Positions 12,031-21,558 of a DNA stretch of 64,000 nt are shown here, piece by piece. The notes beneath the pieces were generated by a model. The model saw only the letters and a program-made list of their open reading frames with translations, was not told the DNA's origin and did not search any database. Source of the stretch: an uncultured Bacteroidales bacterium (GTDB lineage Bacteria > Bacteroidota > Bacteroidia > Bacteroidales > Barnesiellaceae). Every line of letters begins with the position of its first letter. Position 1 is the first letter of the stretch. The position numbers were made by a program, and so were the translations under genes. The stretch lies in the NCBI GenBank assembly GCA_949298955.1, contig CASFYQ010000002.1:186001-250000 (forward strand). The letters run 5' to 3'.

Positions 12031-12999
12031 TTAAAAAGCATCGGTGACGCTTACATCTCTCTTTAACGCAATATTGGTCTGCCATGGTACAATACCGGTC
12101 TTAAAAATTATTAATTGGCCTCTCTGAGACGAAACAAATTTGGTAAACCCGGTAGGCAGCCCGTTGCGGGGGTCTGTCGTAATCATGTAAATAGGACGGG
12201 TGAGCGGATAATCGCCCGTAGCTATGTAATATTGATAAGGCTTGTAGGGGTCGAATCCCGCAGCCTTGCGCACGGCCATCACCTTCACGACATCGGTAAA
12301 CGAGGTGTTGGTCGAGTCGGCCTTGTTACCTATCCAACTGGCACCTATCACCCCTATTGCATTGGGCGTCTGGGCCACATAATCGATAACGGCCTGATTG
12401 GATTTTTGGGCATACAAGCCCTTGTAAAGCGGCTTGCCCTGGCACAGCGAGTCTATGGCAAAGCGCATGGAGCTGGAGCCCTGATTGTCAAAGACGAAAT
12501 TAATCTTACCCAACGTCGAGCCCGGATAAAGCTGGCTCCATTGGGTCACCTCACCGGTAACTATCTTGTGTAGCTCATCGACCGAGATAACCTCGTGTTT
12601 ATTCGACTTGTTCACAATAAAGGCGATGGCATCGAGAGCAATCTGCACCGTACGCACCCGCAACTGGCGTGACTTGAACGAGGCCTCTTCCTGCGGGGTG
12701 AGCGGACGCGTGGCAACCGCCAGGCGCACACTGTCTTGCAGCAGCATGTTCAAAGCCTCGGCTTCGCTCACATAATAGGGAATAATCGATGCCTTGGGAT
12801 AAGCCGCTTCAAACACCATGATTTCCTGTTCCATGATGGGCTCGAAACTTTCGTCGCAACTAATGTCGATTACCCCCGAGGTGATAGTCTCCTTTACTTT
12901 GCGCTCGCCTTTCTCGGCCTTATCGTCCTGACACGATGAGCACGACACCATGAAGGCGGCAAAGAATATGACAAACGAAAATGAAAGCAACTTATTCAT
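12031..12999 (-). CDS. PstS-like phosphate-binding lipoprotein
   Basis: 322-residue periplasmic-binding-protein family member. The signal peptide ends in MVSC, a lipobox-like site with the acylated Cys near residue 20. The segment VIDISCDESFEPIMEQ starts the first lobe, and FDNQGSSSMRFAIDSL resembles the phosphate-binding loop of PstS proteins. No PstCAB permease is nearby; it lies instead in a TonB/ExbB cluster, so it may not serve an ABC transporter. The ligand cannot be settled from sequence alone. Confidence 0.8.
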   Translation of the reverse strand: MNKLLSFSFVIFFAAFMVSCSSCQDDKAEKGERKVKETITSGVIDISCDESFEPIMEQEIMVFEAAYPKASIIPYYVSEAEALNMLLQDSVRLAVATRPLTPQEEASFKSRQLRVRTVQIALDAIAFIVNKSNKHEVISVDELHKIVTGEVTQWSQLYPGSTLGKINFVFDNQGSSSMRFAIDSLCQGKPLYKGLYAQKSNQAVIDYVAQTPNAIGVIGASWIGNKADSTNTSFTDVVKVMAVRKAAGFDPYKPYQYYIATGDYPLTRPIYMITTDPRNGLPTGFTKFVSSQRGQLIIFKTGIVPWQTNIALKRDVSVTDAF

Positions 13000-13010
13000 A
13001 ATACCGACTT

Positions 13011-13247
13011 TTATTTCATTCCTACAAACAATCTATACCCTCTGAAAACTCCATATACGGCAAACACGGCTCCCATAACGTAACGCACGATGTCATACAG
13101 ATTGGAAAAAAGCGTAGTGAACAGCAACAAATAGGCCATACCCAAATATATTGCTATCATAATCATACCGAAGACCACGTTCATTCCCAACGGTTGTTTC
13201 TTCTTCGCGGTCTCTTCTTCGTCATAGCGGCCGTATTTCTCTTCCAT
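13011..13247 (-). CDS. Small membrane protein of unknown function
   Basis: 78 residues. A charged N-terminus (MEEKYGRYDEEETAKKKQP) is followed by two hydrophobic segments (about residues 24-46 and 53-70). I do not recognise a named family. It lies 11 nt upstream of the PstS-like gene and after tonB, so it is probably cotranscribed with the former. The conserved-looking spacing and codon use support a real gene. Confidence 0.7.
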   Translation of the reverse strand: MEEKYGRYDEEETAKKKQPLGMNVVFGMIMIAIYLGMAYLLLFTTLFSNLYDIVRYVMGAVFAVYGVFRGYRLFVGMK

Positions 13248-13265
13248 AAACTTGGTTTTTATAAA

Positions 13266-13308
13266 ATACCCGCAACCTAAAATCAGAAGGATAATAGGTT
13301 GCGAGTAT
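13266..13308 (-). terminator. Hairpin between tonB and the downstream genes, possible weak terminator
   Basis: Arms 13295-13308 and 13266-13279 pair over 14 positions with one mismatch and a 15-nt loop. On the minus strand the stem is followed by a broken T run (TTTTATAAAAA). It could reduce read-through from tonB into the downstream genes. Confidence 0.5.
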
Positions 13309-13344
13309 GTTATTCACAGATCTCTTTCTTCAACAAGCAAGAGA

Positions 13345-14163
13345 TTACAAAAGTTTAAATACAACAGGCAATGTGAAATAAACCGGCACGTTATTACCGT
13401 TTTGTTTACCCGGAATCCACTTGGGCATGCTCTTCACAACTCGGATAGCTTCCTTGTCGCAAGTGGGGTCCAAGCTACGCAATACCGTCACATTGTCGAT
13501 GGTACCGGTTTTCGATACTACGAATCGCAGGATTACACGACCTTGAATACCATTTTCCTGAGCAATTACCGGATATTTGAGGTTATCGCGGATAAATTTC
13601 ATCAGCTCGGCTTCGCCACCGGGGAAAGTAGGCATCTGCTCTACTGCCTCGTAGGGCTTTTCTTCCTCTACGACCGGCTCGGCGATTACTTCCTGGAACT
13701 CAGCAATATCGAGACCATGTTCTTCGTCATTACCTTTTACATCGGCGATAGAGATGTTTACTTTCGATTGAGTCAACTCGTCTTGCGATTTCAACTCTTC
13801 TTCGTCAGACACCTCTTCGTCCTTTTTAATTACAGGTGCGGTAAATTTGATAGAGCTCTTCAAAGGAGGGGGAGGAGGAGTTTCTACCAGCGGTTGAACC
13901 TCTTGTTTCTCTACCTCGGCTTCGGGCAGTTGCGACATTTCTACAACGGTAGAAACCTCTTCTTCAACCTCACCGAATTGGAAAGACTCTACAATACGAG
14001 GGAGTGCAAAAGCAAATGCTACTACACAGATTACGCTAATTGTAGCCCATGTATACCGCTTGGGCGAATTTACCCGCAGCAGGTAAGCACCGAATGCTTT
14101 GTTTTTCCCGACAAAAACTAAATCGCACCATTCTTTCGAAGTTAAATCTACATTCTTTGACAT
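13345..14163 (-). CDS. tonB: TonB energy-transducing protein
   Basis: 272 residues. One transmembrane helix lies near residues 38-54 (ATISVICVVAFAFALP), then an acidic, proline-containing periplasmic linker (VETPPPPPLK) and a C-terminal TonB domain (from about residue 190: FPGGEAELMKFIRDNLKYP, and later KWIPGKQNGNNVPVYFTLP). It transmits proton-motive force from ExbB/ExbD to outer-membrane SusC/TonB-dependent receptors. It lies 25 nt after the second exbD, so the complex is encoded as one unit. Confidence 0.93.
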   Translation of the reverse strand: MSKNVDLTSKEWCDLVFVGKNKAFGAYLLRVNSPKRYTWATISVICVVAFAFALPRIVESFQFGEVEEEVSTVVEMSQLPEAEVEKQEVQPLVETPPPPPLKSSIKFTAPVIKKDEEVSDEEELKSQDELTQSKVNISIADVKGNDEEHGLDIAEFQEVIAEPVVEEEKPYEAVEQMPTFPGGEAELMKFIRDNLKYPVIAQENGIQGRVILRFVVSKTGTIDNVTVLRSLDPTCDKEAIRVVKSMPKWIPGKQNGNNVPVYFTLPVVFKLL

Positions 14164-14188
14164 TTTTCTTCTCCTTTAATGTGTACTA

Positions 14189-14875
14189 TTAGTTCTTTAC
14201 CAAATTAGGGTCTATCTGATCCGAAAGAGCACCTTTCTGTTCGAAATTTTCCATCAGGAACAGGTCGCCTTCGGTAATATCGACGATGGCATAACGACCT
14301 ATATCGCAGATAATCATTTCGTCAAGAGCGTCAATCAAATTACGGTAAGAGGCGCCGTTATGACCGTTTTCATCGGGCAACTTGGCCTTAATCATCACAA
14401 CCGGAGAGCCTTTGGTTTTTTTAGCCTCGGAAACGAGTGAGTCATAAGTCACCTCATCGATTTCTTCTCTTTTTTTCCGTTCCTTCAAATCTTTCACCTT
14501 GTTGACAACTGTTTTGTTGCGTTCAAGGAGGAGAGCTCTAAGACCGTCTGCACCATAAGACGACTCGACCAGCGAGGTATAATCTTCATATTTGGGCTGA
14601 CCCAGGTAGTAGAATACCCGATCGTTATCGCCCAACAAGATGGTTATAGCCTCCGATTCGCGCACCTTATTTTGCTCTTCTTCTGTTACCTTGTCGTTGG
14701 TAGGCATACTAATCTCCATTGTCTGGGGTTTGCTCAACGTCGTACAGAACATGAAGAAGGTGATCAAAAGCATGTTCATATCAACCATGGGAGTAAAGTC
14801 CACATGGATTTTCATTTTTTTCTGTCTTCCTTTCTTCCCGCCTTTACCCGAGTCTTTTACTTCTACTTCTGCCAT
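14189..14875 (-). CDS. exbD: ExbD/TolR-family biopolymer transport protein (second copy)
   Basis: 228 residues: a basic N-terminus, one transmembrane helix (FTPMVDMNMLLITFFMF, with the conserved Asp that couples proton flow) and a periplasmic domain. It carries an extra lysine/glutamate-rich segment around residues 115-140 that the first copy lacks. Two different ExbD proteins next to ExbB are typical of Bacteroidetes; they may form a mixed dimer inside the ExbB pore. Confidence 0.92.
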   Translation of the reverse strand: MAEVEVKDSGKGGKKGRQKKMKIHVDFTPMVDMNMLLITFFMFCTTLSKPQTMEISMPTNDKVTEEEQNKVRESEAITILLGDNDRVFYYLGQPKYEDYTSLVESSYGADGLRALLLERNKTVVNKVKDLKERKKREEIDEVTYDSLVSEAKKTKGSPVVMIKAKLPDENGHNGASYRNLIDALDEMIICDIGRYAIVDITEGDLFLMENFEQKGALSDQIDPNLVKN

Positions 14876-14900
14876 AATTCAATTCCTTTCATGACTTTAG

Positions 14901-15515
14901 TTATTGGTTTTCTTCTGCGGGTAAACTCTTCAATGAAGTAAGCAGATTGTAACGGTTCTCCTTGATGTCCTGCAACGAGCTCATCACGGTTTTAATCTTG
15001 TCATACGGGGTAGCCTGGTCGGCCTTAATGGCAATCTTCAAATCGGGATTCGATTTACGGGCAGCACGTACCCACTCTTTGAACTCGTTGTTGGCGCTAT
15101 CACAAGGTATGCCATAGTTTTTGAGCGTTTGGTCCTGAATCTCGGATTTCAAATCGAGGAAACCCGGCATTTGTTTGATAGGCACGCCAAACGACGTTGC
15201 CAATCTGAACTTATTGATTTGTTCAGGAGTAAACGAGACTCCGTACATACTACTCATTGCGTTCAATACATTCACCCTATCCTCTTGTTTGTCGAGACTG
15301 ATAAAGATTTTCCCGGACGGTTCAACCAAAATCCGCAGCACGTTGATTTCAGGGATTTTGATTTCAGACACCGAAGAGGGGGTACTCACTTGTACAGGCT
15401 CTTTCTGAACGAAGGTCGATGTCAGCATGAAGAAAGTAAGCAGAAGCACGGTAACGTCACTCATCGCGGTCATATCGATGAGCGTACTCTTCCTTTTTAC
15501 TTTTACTTTAGCCAT
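14901..15515 (-). CDS. exbD: ExbD/TolR-family biopolymer transport protein (first copy)
   Basis: 204 residues with a basic start (MAKVKVKRKSTLIDMTAMSD), one transmembrane helix containing the conserved Asp (SDVTVLLLTFFML) and a periplasmic domain. It is 27 nt after exbB and 25 nt before the second exbD. It differs clearly in sequence from its neighbour, so the duplication is old. Confidence 0.92.
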   Translation of the reverse strand: MAKVKVKRKSTLIDMTAMSDVTVLLLTFFMLTSTFVQKEPVQVSTPSSVSEIKIPEINVLRILVEPSGKIFISLDKQEDRVNVLNAMSSMYGVSFTPEQINKFRLATSFGVPIKQMPGFLDLKSEIQDQTLKNYGIPCDSANNEFKEWVRAARKSNPDLKIAIKADQATPYDKIKTVMSSLQDIKENRYNLLTSLKSLPAEENQ

Positions 15516-15542
15516 ATAATGGTCCTTTCGATTTTATGCCGA

Positions 15543-16352
15543 TTACTTGTGAGTAGCAGCGAATGTATTAACAATGCAGAAACCTACCTCGTCGATAGCG
15601 TAGGTAATATTATCGATTCTGTTAGAGAAATAGTTATACGAAATTACAGCGAGAGCACCGGTTGCGATACCGAAAGCCGTGTTCACAAGGGCCTCCGAAA
15701 TACCGGTCGACAGGGCTACCGAGTCAGGAGCACCGGCAGTTGCCAAAGCCTGGAACGACTTGATCATACCCAACACCGTACCGAGCAGACCGATCAGCGT
15801 ACCCAGCGTCGTCATCGTAGCAACGATAGGCAAGTTTTGCTGCATGGCGGGCATTTCGAGAGCAGCAGCTTCTTCGAGTTGTTTCTTGATAGCCTCGATT
15901 TTTTGTTCTTTCGACATGGTATCGTCGTTCTCAACTTCACCGTAGCGGATAAGAGCCGAAGATACTACACTGGCTACCGTACCGCGTTGTTTTTCGCAAA
16001 GAGCTTGTGCACCGGCGATGTCGCCTTTTTCCAAAGCTACTTTTACAGCAGCAACAAATTTGTCGACACTACCTTTACCTTTTACACTCAACATGGCGAT
16101 GAAACGCTCTACCGAAAGAACGATTACCGTCAACAACAGGGTTTGCAGAATAGGCACGATGAAACCACCTTTATAGATTGTACCCAGCAAGTTCAGAGGA
16201 TGGCCGCCCGCAGGATCGCCGCCTTCAAAGTTTGCAGGATTGCCAAGTACTTGGGTGAATACCACCAAGGCAATGATAAAACAGATAATGATTACAATAA
16301 ATGCGTTTTTAATACCACGCACCTTGTTCTTTTTAGCTTTTTTAGCTTCCAT
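15543..16352 (-). CDS. exbB: ExbB/TolQ/MotA-family proton channel protein
   Basis: 269 residues with a basic N-terminus (MEAKKAKKNKVRGIKN) and hydrophobic helices, including the conserved C-terminal hairpin (LPIVATMTTLGTLIGLLGTV and ISEALVNTAFGIATGALAVI). It forms the pentameric pore around ExbD and powers TonB. It is the first gene of the operon. A TACATTTG box on the minus strand at 16583-16576 is a possible promoter element. Confidence 0.93.
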   Translation of the reverse strand: MEAKKAKKNKVRGIKNAFIVIIICFIIALVVFTQVLGNPANFEGGDPAGGHPLNLLGTIYKGGFIVPILQTLLLTVIVLSVERFIAMLSVKGKGSVDKFVAAVKVALEKGDIAGAQALCEKQRGTVASVVSSALIRYGEVENDDTMSKEQKIEAIKKQLEEAAALEMPAMQQNLPIVATMTTLGTLIGLLGTVLGMIKSFQALATAGAPDSVALSTGISEALVNTAFGIATGALAVISYNYFSNRIDNITYAIDEVGFCIVNTFAATHK

Positions 16353-16923
16353 AATTAAATAAATCTAAGTGTTTGTATTAGTTATTTTAATTCAGTTCTA
16401 TTCTATCCTTTATTTACCTCCCGACCTATATCGCCAGAGGTGCTCCGCCGGCAACAATGTGTCTTATATCATGGAACGTTTTTATTCTTTTTTTATTATG
16501 CCGAGGGAGATTCTTCACAGAAAGGCGCAAACTCATGCACACTGCGCTTCACCATCCTACTCCACATTCATGCGTCAAATGTAGCACATTATTTTCAGGA
16601 AAAAAAATAATTCTTTTTTTTTTTCAGTTTCACAAGCCTCTCGCCCTCTGTATCAAATGTCTTTAACCGGCAGCGGCACGACAAGTTTTTTTTGTTATCT
16701 TTTTAATCTATAATATAATTATGTGAAAACACACTAAACTCCCGGGGAATGCAGGCAGGCTCAAAAGAGAATAAAATTAACCAAAAACAACATTATTTAA
16801 AAGGCAATTCTCCTCTCATTTCCCTTGCACTCACGGGTTTCGAAAACCCGGGGTGTTTCAAGCGCACAACCCCCTCTTGAAAAAAATGGGTGTAAGATTC
16901 TATCAGGAACCAAAAAAGAATTG
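16353..16923. other. Divergent intergenic region between exbB and nqrA
   Basis: About 570 bp with no supported gene. The left part contains the possible exbB promoter box (16583-16576, minus). The right part is AT-rich and contains a 7-bp inverted repeat (16834-16850, CGGGTTT and AAACCCG) of unknown role. Nothing else was recognised. Confidence 0.5.
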
Positions 16924-16931
16924 TAATTTTG
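16924..16931 (+). promoter_or_regulatory. Probable nqrA promoter, -7 box
   Basis: TAATTTTG matches the Bacteroidetes -7 consensus TAnnTTTG. Transcription would begin around 16937-16940, about 20 nt before the ATG at 16958. No clear -33 TTTG is seen. It lies inside the longer open frame that begins at 16853, which supports the shorter start. Confidence 0.6.
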
Positions 16932-16957
16932 CTACAAATTTCATTTTCTACATCAAT

Positions 16958-18307
16958 ATGAACCATGTAGTCAAGATTAAAAAAGGGCTCGACATTCAGT
17001 TACAAGGCGCTCCGGCCCTTCAAATATCCAATTCGAAAGAGAGCCAGCTATACGCTATTATCCCCGACGATTTCACAGGCATGACTCCCAAAGTGGAGGT
17101 AAAAGCAGGCGACAAGGTACAGGCCGGCTCCCCGATTATGCACGACAAGAGTCTGACCCGCGTCGTAGTCACCTCGCCGGTAAGCGGCGAAATCGTAGCC
17201 GTGGAACGCGGTGAGCGGCGCAAAGTAATGAAAATAACCATCAAGCCCGATGCCGAGCAACAGGCCATCGATTTTGGTAAAGCATCGGTCGACTCCATGA
17301 CGTCCGACGAACTCAAAGAGTTGTTGTTGAAATCGGGCATGTTTGCCTTTATCAAACAACGGCCCTACGATATTATAGCCAACCCCGACACCACGCCGCG
17401 CGACATCTTTGTCACAGCGTTCGATTCGGCCCCCCTGGCCCCCAGCTATGCTTTTGTATTGAAAGAGGAGCTGCCCTACCTCGAAACGGGATTGAAAGCT
17501 TTGGCAAAACTCACCCCCGGGAAGGTTTATGTAGGCGTATCGAAGAAAGAACCCATCGCCGTGAAGAATGGCGAGACTGTTGTCTTCGACGGCCCTCATC
17601 CGGCCGGCAACGTAGGGGTACAAATCAACCACATCGCCCCCATCAACAAGGGCGAGATTGTGTGGACCATCAACGCCCTCGACCTGCTCTTTATCGGGAG
17701 GCTGCTCGAAAAAGGGCATGTCGATTACTCGCGGCTGGTAGCGGTCACCGGGTCGGAGGTGAGCAACCCTCACTATGTGCGCACTTGCGCCGGAGCGTCG
17801 ATAGCCTCGATTACCGACGGGCTGGTCAAACAGGCCGCCTACGACCGCCGCTACATCAGCGGCAACGTGCTCACCGGCGTGAATGCGGGAGCCGATGGAT
17901 TCCTGGGTGCCAGACAGTCGCAGGTCACCGTAATTCCCGAGGGGAACGACTGCAACGAATTTATGGGCTGGGCTTCGCTCAACCCCAACAAGTACAGCAT
18001 GAGCCACTCCTATTTCTCGTGGCTGCGGGGCAAAAAGAGACGCTATGCCATCGACGCCCGGGTAAGAGGCGGCGAACGGGCCATCATCATGTCCGACGAA
18101 TACGACCGGGTATTCCCCATGGACATCTACCCCGAATATTTGATTAAAGCAATCCTGGCTTTCGACATCGACAAGATGGAGAACCTGGGTATCTACGAGG
18201 TAGCCCCCGAGGATTTTGCCTTGTGCGAGTTTGTCGACACCTCGAAACTCGAACTGCAACAAATCGTGCGCAACGGGCTCGACCGGCTGATGAAAGAGAT
18301 GAACTAA
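16958..18307 (+). CDS. nqrA: Na+-translocating NADH:quinone reductase subunit A
   Basis: 449 residues from the ATG at 16958 (MNHVVKIKKGLDIQLQGAP), the family N-terminus. A frame starting at 16853 would add 35 unrelated residues and would include the promoter box, so it was rejected. NqrA is the cytoplasmic quinone-binding subunit of the sodium pump. Conserved stretches include VVTSPVSGEIVAVERGERR and the late segment YLIKAILAFDIDKMENLG. It is the first gene of nqrABCDEF. Confidence 0.95.
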   Translation: MNHVVKIKKGLDIQLQGAPALQISNSKESQLYAIIPDDFTGMTPKVEVKAGDKVQAGSPIMHDKSLTRVVVTSPVSGEIVAVERGERRKVMKITIKPDAEQQAIDFGKASVDSMTSDELKELLLKSGMFAFIKQRPYDIIANPDTTPRDIFVTAFDSAPLAPSYAFVLKEELPYLETGLKALAKLTPGKVYVGVSKKEPIAVKNGETVVFDGPHPAGNVGVQINHIAPINKGEIVWTINALDLLFIGRLLEKGHVDYSRLVAVTGSEVSNPHYVRTCAGASIASITDGLVKQAAYDRRYISGNVLTGVNAGADGFLGARQSQVTVIPEGNDCNEFMGWASLNPNKYSMSHSYFSWLRGKKRRYAIDARVRGGERAIIMSDEYDRVFPMDIYPEYLIKAILAFDIDKMENLGIYEVAPEDFALCEFVDTSKLELQQIVRNGLDRLMKEMN

Positions 18308-18340
18308 GAGATATAATAAACATTTTAATACACAACGACT

Positions 18341-19561
18341 TTGAAAGCTTTAAAGAATTATATAGACAAAATCAAGCCCCATTTCGAGCCGGGCGGGAAA
18401 TTGTCTATGTTCCAATCGGTATTCGAAGGGTTTGAATCATTCCTTTTTGTCCCCAACACCACTTCGCGTTCGGGAGTACACATTCACGACAGCATCGACT
18501 CGAAGCGCACGATGACCGTCGTTATCGTAGCTCTGCTGCCGGCTCTGCTCTTCGGCATGTACAATGTGGGATACCAGCATTATCTAGCGATAGGCGAATT
18601 GGCCCGGACCTCGTTCTGGTCGATTTTCCTTTTCGGCTTCCTGGCCACGCTACCCAAAATCGTGGTATCCTATGTGGTAGGTTTGGGCATCGAGTTTACC
18701 GCCGCACAGCTGCGCCACCACGAAATTCAAGAAGGGTTTCTGGTATCGGGCATGCTCATTCCCATGATTGTGCCGGTCGACACTCCATTGTGGATGATTG
18801 CCGTGGCTACGGCTTTTGCCGTCATTTTTGCCAAAGAGGTATTCGGCGGTACAGGCATGAACATCTTCAACATCGCCCTGGTAACACGGGCGTTCCTCTT
18901 CTTTGCCTATCCCTCCAAAATGTCGGGCGACGAGGTATTCGTCCGCACGGGCGACACCTTCGGGCTGGGTGCCGGGCAACTGGTCGAGGGGTTCTCGGGA
19001 GCCACTCCGCTGGGGCAGGCGGCCACCCACTCGGGAGGCGGAGCCCTTCAACTCACCGACATTCTGGGCAATCCCCTTTCGCTGCACGACATGTTCCTCG
19101 GGTTCATTCCCGGCTCCATAGGCGAGACCTCGACACTGGCCATTCTCATCGGTGCCGTCATATTGCTGGCTACCGGCATTGCCAGTTGGCGAGTGATGCT
19201 CTCGGTATTCGCCGGAGGCATCGTCATGAGTCTCATTTGCAACTGGTGCGCCAACCCCGACATCTACCCGGCGGCACAGCTCTCGCCCATTGAGCAGATT
19301 TGCCTGGGCGGATTTGCCTTTGCCGCCGTCTTCATGGCTACCGACCCGGTAACCGGTGCTCGTACCAACACAGGCAAGTACATATTCGGATTCCTGGTGG
19401 GCGTGCTGGCTATCCTTATCCGGGTATTCAACAGCGGATACCCCGAAGGCGCCATGCTGGCCGTGCTCCTCATGAACGCATTTGCCCCGCTCATCGACTA
19501 TTTCGTGGTCGAGGCCAACATACGCCACCGTCTCAAACGAGCCAAAAACTTGACAAAATAG
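18341..19561 (+). CDS. nqrB: Na+-NQR subunit B
   Basis: 406-residue membrane subunit that forms part of the sodium path. The motif EGFSGATPLGQA near residue 215 contains the Thr expected to carry covalent FMN. A TTG at 18341 is chosen as the start because it gives the family-like N-terminus MKALKNYIDKIKPHFEPGG; the next Met is at residue 23 and would remove this conserved part. It begins 33 nt after nqrA. Confidence 0.94.
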   Translation: MKALKNYIDKIKPHFEPGGKLSMFQSVFEGFESFLFVPNTTSRSGVHIHDSIDSKRTMTVVIVALLPALLFGMYNVGYQHYLAIGELARTSFWSIFLFGFLATLPKIVVSYVVGLGIEFTAAQLRHHEIQEGFLVSGMLIPMIVPVDTPLWMIAVATAFAVIFAKEVFGGTGMNIFNIALVTRAFLFFAYPSKMSGDEVFVRTGDTFGLGAGQLVEGFSGATPLGQAATHSGGGALQLTDILGNPLSLHDMFLGFIPGSIGETSTLAILIGAVILLATGIASWRVMLSVFAGGIVMSLICNWCANPDIYPAAQLSPIEQICLGGFAFAAVFMATDPVTGARTNTGKYIFGFLVGVLAILIRVFNSGYPEGAMLAVLLMNAFAPLIDYFVVEANIRHRLKRAKNLTK

Positions 19562-19570
19562 AATACAGCT

Positions 19571-20281
19571 ATGAACAAACAAGGTAATACCTATACAATC
19601 ATCTATACGTCGGGTATGGTCATCATCGTAGCCTTTATCCTGGCCTTTGCCGCTATCGGGCTCAAACCGGTTCAGGAAAAGAATATCGCTATCGACAAGA
19701 TGAGCCAGATACTCAACTCGGTCAACATCGCCTCGACCCCCGAAAATGCACAAGAGCTATACGGGAAATACATCGACGACTCGTTTGTAATCGATGCCAA
19801 CGGGAAATTGGTCAAGGGCGAATCGTTCGCAATGAACATTGCCGACCAGATGAAGCTGCCCGAAGACCAGCGCACGCTGCCCATCTTCATCTGCACCGAC
19901 AACTCGGGCGCACCCAAGTATATCATTCCCCTCTCGGGCAGCGGTCTGTGGGGGCCCATTTGGGGATATATCTCGATTGAGAACGACGGCAACACGGTCT
20001 ACGGAGCCTACTTTGCCCACCAGGGCGAAACCCCGGGTTTGGGAGCCGAGATAGACAAACCACCGTTCCAAAAACAGTTCCAAGGCAAACATTTCTTCAT
20101 CGACGGGGCATTTACACCCATTGCCGTACAGAAGGCCGGGCAGAAGCCTCAAAACGGAGCCGACTATGTCGATGCCGTGTCGGGAGGAACCATCACGAGC
20201 AAAGGAGTGCAAAACATGCTGCAAAGTTGCGTGAAACCCTATGCCCAATTTTTAGAATCGCTCAATTCAAAGAATATATAA
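19571..20281 (+). CDS. nqrC: Na+-NQR subunit C
   Basis: 236 residues with one N-terminal transmembrane helix (IYTSGMVIIVAFILAFAAIG) and a periplasmic FMN-binding domain. The covalent FMN threonine is in VSGGTITSKGV near residue 206. It passes electrons inside the sodium-pumping NADH dehydrogenase. It starts 9 nt after nqrB and ends 3 nt before nqrD. Confidence 0.95.
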   Translation: MNKQGNTYTIIYTSGMVIIVAFILAFAAIGLKPVQEKNIAIDKMSQILNSVNIASTPENAQELYGKYIDDSFVIDANGKLVKGESFAMNIADQMKLPEDQRTLPIFICTDNSGAPKYIIPLSGSGLWGPIWGYISIENDGNTVYGAYFAHQGETPGLGAEIDKPPFQKQFQGKHFFIDGAFTPIAVQKAGQKPQNGADYVDAVSGGTITSKGVQNMLQSCVKPYAQFLESLNSKNI

Positions 20282-20284
20282 GCC

Positions 20285-20905
20285 ATGTTGTCAAAAAAGA
20301 ACAAAGAGATACTCTTGGGGCCGCTCTCCAAGAACAACCCGGTAATCGTGCAGATATTAGGTATCTGCTCGGCCCTGGCCGTTACGGCCAAACTCGAACC
20401 GGCACTTGTCATGGCCGTATCGGTAACCGCCGTCGTTGCTTTCGCCAATGTCATCATCTCGCTGCTGCGCAACACGATACCCAACAGCATACGCATCATC
20501 GTACAGCTGGTGGTGGTAGCGGCACTGGTTATCATTGTCGACCAAGTGCTCAAAGCCTATATGTATCAGGTGAGCAAACAGCTCTCAGTATTCGTAGGAC
20601 TCATCATCACCAACTGTATTCTCATGGGACGGCTCGAAGCCTTTGCGCTGAGCCACAAACCGTGGGAGTCGTTCCTCGACGGGATAGGCAACGGCGTGGG
20701 CTATGGCATCATTCTGGTCATCGTCGCTTTTTTCAGAGAGTTGCTGGGCTCGGGTACCCTCTTCGGCTACCAGGTCATTCCCCAACAGATGTATGACTGG
20801 GGCTACCAGAACAACGGGCTGATGATACTACCGCCCATGGCTCTTATCACCGTAGCCTGCATCATTTGGGTGCACCGCTCACGCAACAAGGATTTGCAAC
20901 AATAA
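20285..20905 (+). CDS. nqrD: Na+-NQR subunit D
   Basis: 206-residue integral membrane subunit with about six hydrophobic helices. Together with NqrE it holds the intramembrane 2Fe-2S centre. Family features are [20 protein letters not shown] near residue 26, which contains the expected Cys, and [20 protein letters not shown] near residue 102. It follows nqrC by 3 nt. Confidence 0.95.
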   Translation: MLSKKNKEILLGPLSKNNPVIVQILGICSALAVTAKLEPALVMAVSVTAVVAFANVIISLLRNTIPNSIRIIVQLVVVAALVIIVDQVLKAYMYQVSKQLSVFVGLIITNCILMGRLEAFALSHKPWESFLDGIGNGVGYGIILVIVAFFRELLGSGTLFGYQVIPQQMYDWGYQNNGLMILPPMALITVACIIWVHRSRNKDLQQ

Positions 20906-20930
20906 CCAACCGAGATAAGCTACTTGATAT

Positions 20931-21545
20931 ATGGAAAATCTGAATCTGTTCGTCAAGTCTATATTCATAGACAACATGATATTTGCCTATTTCCTCGGTA
21001 TGTGCTCCTACCTGGCCGTATCGAAGAATGTGAAAACGGCATTCGGGCTGGGTATCGCCGTCACCTTCGTGCTGGCCATCACCCTGCCGGTCAACTACTT
21101 GCTCGAAACTTACGTACTGAAAGCCGGGGCCCTCAAATGGCTGGGTCCCGAATATGCCCAACTCGACCTGAGTTTCTTGAGCCTGATCATGTTTATCGCC
21201 ATCATCGCCTCGATGGTGCAACTGGTCGAAATGTTCGTCGAGAAATACTCGCCCTCGCTCTACGCCTCGCTGGGTATATTCCTGCCGCTTATCGCCGTGA
21301 ACTGCGCCATATTGGGCGGCTCGCTCTTCATGCAGCAGCGCAATTTCCCCTCGGTAGGCAGCGCCACCGTCTACGGTATCGGCTCGGGCATAGGGTGGCT
21401 GCTCGCCATCGTCTGTCTGGCGGCCATTCGCGAGAAGCTCAGCTACTCCAACATACCGGCACCGCTGCGCGGCATAGGTATCACCTTTATCATCACCGGC
21501 TTGATGGGCATCGCATTCATGAGCTTTTTAGGAATCAAACTTTAA
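20931..21545 (+). CDS. nqrE: Na+-NQR subunit E
   Basis: 204-residue membrane subunit, homologous to NqrD and inserted in the opposite orientation. The N-terminus [20 protein letters not shown], then [20 protein letters not shown] and [20 protein letters not shown], are typical. The two Cys (in GMCSY and NCAIL) are the expected iron-sulfur ligands. A longer overlapping frame beginning at 20924 is a shadow. Confidence 0.95.
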   Translation: MENLNLFVKSIFIDNMIFAYFLGMCSYLAVSKNVKTAFGLGIAVTFVLAITLPVNYLLETYVLKAGALKWLGPEYAQLDLSFLSLIMFIAIIASMVQLVEMFVEKYSPSLYASLGIFLPLIAVNCAILGGSLFMQQRNFPSVGSATVYGIGSGIGWLLAIVCLAAIREKLSYSNIPAPLRGIGITFIITGLMGIAFMSFLGIKL

Positions 21546-21558
21546 AAGGAGGGTCACG

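Noticed and set aside
16834-16850. Inverted repeat upstream of nqrA
   Set aside because: A 7-bp stem with no T run and no repeat elsewhere seen; not enough to call an operator or terminator.
16853-16957. 35-residue N-terminal extension of NqrA
   Set aside because: It does not resemble the family, and the likely promoter box at 16924 lies within it.
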